NCBI GenBank assembly: GCA_030611185.1
Contig: JAUWQG010000023.1
Span: 1-10,752 of the forward strand
Reading direction: 5' to 3'
DNA length: 10,752 nucleotides
DNA from: Nitrososphaerota archaeon
GTDB lineage: Archaea; Thermoproteota; Nitrososphaeria; Nitrososphaerales; Nitrosopumilaceae
The notes below the pieces were generated by a model. That model was given only the letters and a program-made list of their open reading frames with translations. It was not told the origin of the DNA and did no database searches. The translations under genes were made by a program, and so were the position numbers. Positions 6,477 through 10,752 of this stretch are shown piece after piece. The stretch's first letter is position 1. Each line of letters opens with the position of its first letter.

Positions 6477-7160
6477 ATGAAATGGCATTTTGATGATTTT
6501 ATTTATGGCTCAATTGATGGTGCAGTTACAACTTTTGCAATTGTCGCCGGAGTAGTGGGAGCTTCATTATCTCCAGGAATTATTTTGATTCTAGGTTTTG
6601 CCAACCTGTTTGCAGATGGCTTTTCAATGGCTGCTGCAAACTATCAGGCTTCAAAGGCCAGAAATGAATTCATTGAAATGAAGCGTAAACAGGAAGAATG
6701 GGAAATTGATAATTTAGAAGACCAAGAAAAAGAAGAGATTAGAGAAATCTATAGCAATAAAGGATTCAAAGATGAATTACTTGAAGAAGTAGTTCGAATA
6801 ATTACATCAAGACGAAAAGTTTGGGTAGATACAATGATGAAAGAGGAATTGGGCTTAATAGAAGATGATAAACATCCAATAGATAGTTCAATTAGTACAT
6901 TTGTTGGATTTAATTTGGTTGGATTAATTCCATTAATGCCATTTATGATATTCATTGCAATGGGAATTGATCCTAATTCTGATACTTTTGTTTATTCAAT
7001 ACTATTTGTAGTAGCAGCATTTTTTTTAGTTGGAATAATCAAGGGGAAGATTGTTAAAAAATCAAAAATTAAATCTGGACTTTATACATTAATTATTGGA
7101 GGAGTTGCAGCTATGGTAGCATATTTGGTTGGATATGGATTAAATTTCTTAGTGCAATAA
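6477..7160 (+). CDS. VIT1/CCC1-family divalent metal (iron/manganese) transporter
   Basis: This 227-residue membrane protein belongs to the vacuolar iron transporter family, whose members move Fe2+ or Mn2+ out of the cytoplasm in exchange for protons. It has five predicted membrane helices (about 12-29, 32-53, 140-163, 170-188, 201-224). The family motifs are clear: IDGAVTTFAIVAGVVGA (13-29) and GFANLFADGFSMAAANY (40-56), with pore residues Asp14, Asp47 and Met51. Between helices 2 and 3 lies the cytoplasmic metal-binding helical domain (about 58-137), rich in Glu and ending WVDTMMKEELGL. In an archaeon without a vacuole it would export excess metal from the cell. Its stop codon is only three bases from the convergent dehydrogenase gene's stop. 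Metal choice cannot be told from sequence. Confidence 0.9.
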   Translation: MKWHFDDFIYGSIDGAVTTFAIVAGVVGASLSPGIILILGFANLFADGFSMAAANYQASKARNEFIEMKRKQEEWEIDNLEDQEKEEIREIYSNKGFKDELLEEVVRIITSRRKVWVDTMMKEELGLIEDDKHPIDSSISTFVGFNLVGLIPLMPFMIFIAMGIDPNSDTFVYSILFVVAAFFLVGIIKGKIVKKSKIKSGLYTLIIGGVAAMVAYLVGYGLNFLVQ

Positions 7161-7163
7161 TCT

Positions 7164-8066
7164 CTAGACGGACTTTATGGTATTTCTAATAGTTTCTGCA
7201 GATAATTTGAATAATTTCTGTTCAGATTCATCAAAATCTATTGATTGAATTTCTATTTTCCCTTCAGATGTAATTTTTATTGGAACTCCCATACAGACAT
7301 TTTTTTCTCCAAATTCTCCTTCAAGTAAAATGGATGCTGGAAAAGATATAGTTTGATTTTTGATAATTGATTCCATTACATCATAGGTATTTTTGGCAAT
7401 ACCAAATTGGGATCGACTTTTTAAATTCCTTAGAGATTTCCAGAAATCTCGAATTTCTCTTGAAATATCCTCTTTTTGTTTAGAATCAATTATTTCACGC
7501 ACGTTTTTTCCTTTAATTTTTACCTTTGAGAATATTGGAACCATAGAATCGCCATGCTCACCCAAAACAAGGGCATCAGATATTTGAGACTGTTTTACCC
7601 CAATTTTTTTTGAAAGTAAATATCGAAATCTACTAGAATCTAAACTAGAGGCAATTCCTATTACATTGTTTTTACAAAAATTAGTTTCCTTTTGAAAAAA
7701 ATATGTCAATACATCTATTGGATTTGAAATTATTAAAATTATTGGGGAAGGACAATATTTTTTTATTTTTTTCCCAATTTCTTTTATCATTTTTACTTGC
7801 TCATCAATCATTTCATTTCTATTTTTAAGATAAACACCCGTACTTGCAGTTATAACAATTATATCAGAATTTGTTATTTCAGAATAATCATCAGTACCAC
7901 GAATAGTAATATCTGAATTTTTAGGTATTGCATTTGAAATATCTAAAGCCTCACCAAGAGCTTTGCTTTTAGTACGATTAAGTAACACAATATCATCTAG
8001 GGAATTTGATGCACAAAGAAATGCTATTGAAGAACCAACTAATCCGCTTCCTATAATTGAGATCAG
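7164..8066 (-). CDS. Malate/lactate dehydrogenase-family oxidoreductase with apparent CTG start
   Basis: This NAD(P)-dependent 2-hydroxyacid dehydrogenase family enzyme is probably malate dehydrogenase. The first normal start codon in frame is GTG 7988, but the 26 codons before it encode the essential nucleotide-binding strand ISIIGSGLVGSSIAF with Gly6-x-Gly8-x2-Gly11, so the gene must begin near CTG 8066, just after an in-frame TAG. From CTG the product has 300 residues, a normal family length. Catalytic His171 (GEHGDS), Asp143 and Arg146 (LDSSRFR), Asn115 (SNP) and Arg83 are present. The residue ending strand 2 is Asn30-Arg31 rather than Asp, hinting at NADP(H). The loop that usually carries the Arg (malate) or Gln (lactate) selector reads TASTGVYLKNR and has neither. 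It lies 16 bases downstream of a universal stress protein gene on the same strand. Confidence 0.8.
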   Translation of the reverse strand: MISIIGSGLVGSSIAFLCASNSLDDIVLLNRTKSKALGEALDISNAIPKNSDITIRGTDDYSEITNSDIIVITASTGVYLKNRNEMIDEQVKMIKEIGKKIKKYCPSPIILIISNPIDVLTYFFQKETNFCKNNVIGIASSLDSSRFRYLLSKKIGVKQSQISDALVLGEHGDSMVPIFSKVKIKGKNVREIIDSKQKEDISREIRDFWKSLRNLKSRSQFGIAKNTYDVMESIIKNQTISFPASILLEGEFGEKNVCMGVPIKITSEGKIEIQSIDFDESEQKLFKLSAETIRNTIKSV

Positions 8067-8082
8067 CTAAATCTCATCTCAT

Positions 8083-8517
8083 TTATTTTATTAAAAGTAC
8101 TGGACATCTAGTTCTTTGAACAACGCCATTTGCAACACTTCCTAGAATTACCTTGTCAAGACCAGTTCTACCATGAGAACTCATAACAATTAGATCCATT
8201 TTTCTTGATTTTGCAAATGTTGTAATATCTTTGACGACAGAAATAGATTTTAAAATCTGTAATTTTATATTTACACCAGCTTTGTTTGCTGTAGCCTCTA
8301 GTTTTTCCATATACTTTTTTGCTACTTTACTTTGTTTTTTTAGTAACTCCGTATCTGCTCGTGCATCATAAAATTTGTGGTGCCAAGCATCCCCTTCAAT
8401 ACAGGTTATTAGAGTTATTTTTGAGTCGTATTTTTGGGCTATATCTAGAGCAACCTTAAAGGCTTGATTGGATGGGCTGGATAGATCAAAAGGTACTAGA
8501 ATATTCTTGAACAACAT
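8083..8517 (-). CDS. Universal stress protein (UspA-type), second copy
   Basis: This 144-residue single-domain universal stress protein opens with FKNILVPFDLSSPS (Asp11) and ends with the nucleotide-binding segment SSHGRTGLDKVILGSVAN (113-130) and CPVLLIK. In the Gly-x2-Gly-x9-Gly-Ser motif the first Gly is Ser113, a change common in the family, while Gly116, Gly126 and Ser127 are kept, so ATP binding remains likely. ATG 8517 is chosen because it gives the standard N terminus and lies 28 bases from a TATA element. The dehydrogenase gene follows after 16 bases, suggesting a two-gene unit; the winged-helix gene diverges from it upstream. Confidence 0.93.
   Translation of the reverse strand: MLFKNILVPFDLSSPSNQAFKVALDIAQKYDSKITLITCIEGDAWHHKFYDARADTELLKKQSKVAKKYMEKLEATANKAGVNIKLQILKSISVVKDITTFAKSRKMDLIVMSSHGRTGLDKVILGSVANGVVQRTRCPVLLIK
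8086..8096 (-). promoter_or_regulatory. Possible TATA element of the dehydrogenase gene
   Basis: The minus strand reads TTTTAATAAAA, centred about 25 bases before CTG 8066. This is consistent with a leaderless transcript beginning at that codon. It sits inside the last codons of the upstream stress protein gene, so co-transcription is also possible. Confidence 0.35.
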
Positions 8518-8540
8518 TAGTGAAAATGGCTATAATGTCC

Positions 8541-8550
8541 AATTTAAAGC
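8541..8550 (-). promoter_or_regulatory. TATA element of the second universal stress protein gene
   Basis: The minus strand reads GCTTTAAATT, centred about 28 bases before ATG 8517. A leaderless or nearly leaderless transcript is expected. Confidence 0.5.
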
Positions 8551-8567
8551 TCATACAAGATTATCCG

Positions 8568-8592
8568 TGCATTGATAGTTCATCATAGTGCA
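8568..8592. promoter_or_regulatory. Imperfect dyad in the divergent intergenic region, candidate operator
   Basis: TGCATTGAT and ATCATAGTGCA face each other across five bases, matching as TGCA and TGAT blocks with a two-base length difference. Within the right arm, AGTGCACT (8587-8594) is a perfect 8-base palindrome. The site lies between the stress protein TATA (8541-8550) and the winged-helix TATA (8615-8623), where a regulator could affect both genes. Confidence 0.25.
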
Positions 8593-8614
8593 CTGCAAGG
8601 CAGAGTATACTGAT

Positions 8615-8623
8615 CTATTAAAT
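8615..8623 (+). promoter_or_regulatory. TATA element of the winged-helix gene
   Basis: CTATTAAAT is centred 27 bases before ATG 8646, which favours that ATG as a leaderless start over the TTG two codons upstream. Confidence 0.5.
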
Positions 8624-8645
8624 CCAAATTTTACCTAGTTTGTCC

Positions 8646-8978
8646 ATGCAAGCGTTAATTTCAGGAAGAAAAGTAGAAGATGACTCAAGAAAAGACGCCA
8701 TACTTGAGGTAATGTCTGACAAATATTGTCGAGCCATCTTGGAGATTTCCATGGAAAAACCAAAATCCGCTATGGAAATAAGTGCTGAAACTAGAATTCC
8801 AATTAGTACTGTGTATAGAAGGTTACAGACTCTCCACGATAACAAACTTTTGGGAATTTCAGGCTCCATCAGCGATGATGGTAAAAAATATTTTCTCTAC
8901 AAAAGTAAGGTAAAAGCAATTGCTACATCTTTCAATGGTAGCAACGTAGAGATTGAAATCGTACCTAATATTTCCTAA
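8646..8978 (+). CDS. Winged-helix DNA-binding regulator (ArsR-like fold)
   Basis: This 110-residue protein has one winged helix-turn-helix domain. Helices begin at about residues 14-32 (SRKDAILEVMSDKYCRAILE) and 41-49 (SAMEISAET). The recognition helix is about 52-65 (PISTVYRRLQTLHD), followed by a wing ending KKYFLYKSK (80-88) and a short C-terminal strand region. Basic and polar residues in the recognition helix suit DNA binding. Only two cysteines or histidines are present (Cys28, His64), so no metal-sensing site is evident. It diverges from the universal stress protein/dehydrogenase pair, and the shared 128-base gap holds an imperfect dyad, so regulation of that pair is a reasonable but unproven idea. 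The start is ATG 8646, from TATA spacing. Confidence 0.85.
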   Translation: MQALISGRKVEDDSRKDAILEVMSDKYCRAILEISMEKPKSAMEISAETRIPISTVYRRLQTLHDNKLLGISGSISDDGKKYFLYKSKVKAIATSFNGSNVEIEIVPNIS

Positions 8979-8981
8979 AAA

Positions 8982-9000
8982 CTTATTTCTTTTCCTTTTA
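8982..9000 (+). terminator. Pyrimidine-rich stretch, possible archaeal terminator of the winged-helix gene
   Basis: Just after the stop codon is a T/C-rich run (CTTATTTCTTTTCCTTTTA) without a hairpin. Archaeal RNA polymerase often terminates at T-rich tracts. Confidence 0.35.
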
Positions 9001-9030
9001 TTGAAATCAGATTTGAGAATCAATGATCAA

Positions 9031-9039
9031 TTTTAAATC
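9031..9039 (+). promoter_or_regulatory. TATA element of the second four-CBS gene
   Basis: TTTTAAATC is centred 25 bases before GTG 9060. The out-of-frame ATG at 9056 is not the start of this protein; a leaderless transcript would begin at about the GTG. Confidence 0.5.
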
Positions 9040-9059
9040 AAAAAAAAGATAATACATGT

Positions 9060-9908
9060 GTGGAAAAATTATATTCTACACCTGTAATTTCTGTAAATTC
9101 AAATTCATCAATTTTTGAGGTATTGCAAAAAATGCAATCTAATTTTATAAAACGATTAGTAATTACAGATGAAACTAAACCGTTAGGAATCATTACAGAG
9201 CGTGATATAGATAAATTTCTTGAAGATGATAAAACTGCAAGGGCCATTAATGAAATACCAGTAAAACATCTTATGCAAAAAAATATTGTATTAATTACTG
9301 ATGGACTTGAAGATGATTTTTATCAATGTGCCTCAAAAATGAAAAATTTGAAAATTGGGTCAGTAATACTTGTAGATAAAAATGGAGATTTATCAGGAAT
9401 AGTTTCAAGAACAGATGTGGTAAAATCATATGCCAATATTTTTGGTGGAAAATATCTAGTAAAAGATTTCATGAGTAGAAAATTAGTTACATGTAGAAAA
9501 TCAGATTCTTTGAAATTTGCATTAAGTATAATGAATCAAAACAAAGTTTCAAGGTTAGTAGTAACTGATGAAAAGGGATTAGCTATTGGTCTAATTACAA
9601 CTAGTACATTATTGACTCATAGTGATTATTTTACAAAGGGCCATACTCGTTCTCGAGATTATCTACTTCCATTAGATAAAGATGCAACTGTAAATGATCT
9701 ACTTGAAGGAAATCTTGTAACAATTAGAGAAGATGAAGATTTGGCAAAAGCAGCAAGTTTAATGATAAAATACAAAATTAGCGGAATACCTGTATTAGAT
9801 TCCAATCAAAATCTAATAGGATTAGTAAGTAAAACAGATGTTGTAGAGGCTTTTTCTGATGTGCTACCACATGAGCAACTAAAAATGAAGTATAAAGAAA
9901 TGTATTAA
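9060..9908 (+). CDS. Four-CBS-domain protein, second copy
   Basis: This 282-residue soluble protein is made of four CBS domains (about 4-54, 67-124, 134-187 and 209-265) in two Bateman modules, plus a short charged tail. Nucleotide-ribose motifs are GIITERD (43-49), GIVSRTD (113-119) and GLVSKTD (254-260). In the third domain the matching segment is GLITTST (177-183) and lacks the Asp, so that site may not bind a nucleotide. The protein shares architecture and length with the one at 5600-6427, though the sequences have diverged. No effector domain is attached; partner and ligand are unknown. The start is GTG 9060, the first start codon in frame before CBS strand 1 and properly spaced from a TATA element. 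Confidence 0.9.
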   Translation: MEKLYSTPVISVNSNSSIFEVLQKMQSNFIKRLVITDETKPLGIITERDIDKFLEDDKTARAINEIPVKHLMQKNIVLITDGLEDDFYQCASKMKNLKIGSVILVDKNGDLSGIVSRTDVVKSYANIFGGKYLVKDFMSRKLVTCRKSDSLKFALSIMNQNKVSRLVVTDEKGLAIGLITTSTLLTHSDYFTKGHTRSRDYLLPLDKDATVNDLLEGNLVTIREDEDLAKAASLMIKYKISGIPVLDSNQNLIGLVSKTDVVEAFSDVLPHEQLKMKYKEMY

Positions 9909-10000
9909 ATTAATGATTTTTATATAATTTCTTCACATTATTCTATTTTTATTAATTTTATTACAACTATAATTATCATAATTGAAATTCATGAAACCTT

Positions 10001-10012
10001 GTTAAATAAATT
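10001..10012 (+). promoter_or_regulatory. TATA element of the secreted cupredoxin gene
   Basis: GTTAAATAAATT is centred about 24 bases before GTG 10030, giving a likely leaderless GTG start. The AGAGGAGG that follows is inside codons 2-4 and does not serve this start. Confidence 0.45.
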
Positions 10013-10029
10013 AAAAACTAAAACTTTCC

Positions 10030-10551
10030 GTGCAGAGGAGGCAAAAAATTAGCATCATAGCTGTGTGTGGCGTTTTATTTTTAGGTTCTATGATGTTTTA
10101 CCCAAGTGCTTCTGCTGAAAGTCTTCCACAGTGGATAAAAAATACTGCTTTATGGTATGGAGAAGGATCAATCTCAGAAACTGAGTTTCTAAATGCTATT
10201 CAATTTCTCATAGAAAATGACCTTATTGAATTTGAGCAAGACGAGATTGTTTCTGAAAATCTTATTTCAAGCGTTTTAATTCCAAATGGGAATTTTGATA
10301 TAGCAAATACTGGATTTTACATTCCTTTGAATCTTGAAGTTACTACTGGGACAACCGTAGAATGGATAAATGATGATTCTGTACCTCATACAATACAAAG
10401 TCAAGACGAACAAGGAAAAATAATCGGTCTGTTTAATAGTGCACCTCTTATGACAGGTGAAAAATTTGAAAACACATTTGATGAACCTGGAGTTTATAAT
10501 TATTATTGTTCTTTTCATCCATGGAGAGTTGGAATAATAACAGTACGATAG
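10030..10551 (+). CDS. Secreted cupredoxin-domain protein with Arg at the axial ligand position
   Basis: This 173-residue protein has a signal peptide (1-29, basic MQRRQK then a hydrophobic core, cleavage after PSASA). Next is a helical segment (about 31-68, LPQWIKNTALWYGEGSISET) of a kind common in secreted thaumarchaeal proteins. A cupredoxin domain occupies about 78-173. Three copper ligands are visible: His120 (VPHTIQS), Cys160 and His163 (YYCSFHPWRVG). The axial position held by Met in amicyanin (Cys-x2-His-x2-Met), and by Met123 in the cupredoxin at 418-1401, is Arg166 here. Copper may still bind through three ligands, but redox behaviour should differ. There is no C-terminal membrane helix, so the protein is free outside the membrane or held by its signal segment. 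The start is GTG 10030 from TATA spacing; it keeps the two Arg of the signal peptide. Confidence 0.85.
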   Translation: MQRRQKISIIAVCGVLFLGSMMFYPSASAESLPQWIKNTALWYGEGSISETEFLNAIQFLIENDLIEFEQDEIVSENLISSVLIPNGNFDIANTGFYIPLNLEVTTGTTVEWINDDSVPHTIQSQDEQGKIIGLFNSAPLMTGEKFENTFDEPGVYNYYCSFHPWRVGIITVR

Positions 10552-10623
10552 AATTAATTTCTTAAGAATTTTATCATTAGAAACTATAATAAATTAAAAA
10601 TAATTTAATTAGTATTTTCTTTT

Positions 10624-10645
10624 GAGGGTGAACGTACCCTTTTTC
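10624..10645 (+). terminator. Hairpin plus T-run downstream of the secreted cupredoxin gene
   Basis: AGGGT (10625-10629) and ACCCT (10636-10640) form a 5-base-pair stem with a six-base loop, extended by a G-T pair and followed by TTTT. It lies about 73 bases after the stop codon. It also overlaps the possible frame-restored tail of the gene on the other strand. Confidence 0.35.
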
Positions 10646-10688
10646 ATTTGAAATAAAATTCTAATCAAGAAGATAAACCATATTATCA

Positions 10689-10752
10689 TCAAGAAAAAAT
10701 AATAAAATCTCTATCGGGTATATCAGGAACTGGTTCATTTGGAACTGTGATT
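10689..10752 (-). CDS. 3' end of a gene entering from the right edge, possibly frameshifted
   Basis: The last 20 codons of a minus-strand frame, open to the window edge, read ITVPNEPVPDIPDRDFIIFS and then TGA TGA TAA. The Pro-rich start resembles the linker after the cupredoxin domain of the 418-1401 protein (VIVEQEIPDYPHD), so it may be another surface protein; too little is visible to name it. Adding one T to the T6 run (10694-10699) would extend the protein into a membrane helix and basic tail (FFLMIIWFIFLIRILFQMKK...) ending at TAA 10609-10611. The gene may therefore be truncated by a frameshift. Confidence 0.4.
   Translation of the reverse strand, partial: ITVPNEPVPDIPDRDFIIFS

Noticed and set aside
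6785..6800. A GTTCGAAT sequence resembling a tRNA T-arm
   Set aside because: It is inside the coding sequence of the VIT1/CCC1-family gene and no acceptor or anticodon arms can be formed around it.
10033..10040. AGAGGAGG as a Shine-Dalgarno for a start downstream of GTG 10030
   Set aside because: No ATG, GTG or TTG in frame lies at a suitable distance after it, and moving the start would remove the basic residues of the signal peptide; it simply encodes Arg-Arg.
10276..10518. An 80-codon minus-strand frame
   Set aside because: It is antisense to the secreted cupredoxin, which has a signal peptide and copper motif in the plus frame.
1..10752. CRISPR array, insertion sequence, prophage or defence system
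   Set aside because: No regularly spaced repeats, transposase, integrase or phage-like genes were found on reading both strands.

Overview
The window looks like part of the chromosome of a low-GC ammonia-oxidising archaeon of the Nitrosopumilus type (Nitrososphaerota/Thaumarchaeota). The evidence is the gene content: membrane and secreted cupredoxins with amicyanin-type Cys-x2-His-Pro-Trp motifs, a secreted protein with a WIKNTA-type helical module, universal stress proteins, multi-CBS proteins, a PII-like protein, a CCC1/VIT1-type metal transporter and an archaeal winged-helix regulator. It also has archaeal promoters: A/T-rich TATA elements sit about 21-29 bases before the start codons, so many transcripts are probably leaderless or nearly so. 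No tRNA, rRNA, CRISPR array or insertion sequence was seen, and no gene-free gap exceeds 300 bases.

Layout. 1-417: a short gene with a strong Shine-Dalgarno (95-391, +), opposed in its second half by a lysine-rich small ORF (228-371, -). 418-1401 (-): membrane-anchored cupredoxin. 1523-1849 (+): PII-like protein with a shortened T-loop. 1886-3634 (-): a membrane sensor/HAMP/class III nucleotidyl cyclase gene cut in two by one in-frame TAA. 3745-4875 (-): J-domain protein fused to a long beta-rich repetitive region. 5039-5461 (-) and 5600-6427 (+): a universal stress protein and a four-CBS protein, divergently transcribed. 6477-7160 (+): VIT1/CCC1-family transporter. 7164-8066 (-): malate/lactate dehydrogenase-family enzyme whose conserved N terminus has no standard start codon. 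8083-8517 (-): second universal stress protein, directly upstream of the dehydrogenase. 8646-8978 (+): winged-helix regulator. 9060-9908 (+): second four-CBS protein. 10030-10551 (+): secreted cupredoxin with Arg at the usual axial Met position. 10689-10752 (-): the 3' end of a gene entering from the right, possibly frameshifted.

The genes read as a sensing and stress neighbourhood rather than one pathway. Nucleotide-sensing proteins (two USPs, two CBS proteins, a PII-like protein, a cyclase) are mixed with copper proteins and a metal transporter. The most notable points are the interrupted cyclase, the J-domain/beta-repeat fusion, the PII-like protein lacking known ligand residues, the dehydrogenase with an unusual start, cofactor site and substrate loop, and the Arg-for-Met cupredoxin. 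Three loci (cyclase stop, dehydrogenase start, right-edge frameshift) each look one base change away from a normal gene. Sequencing error and real gene decay are therefore both live explanations.
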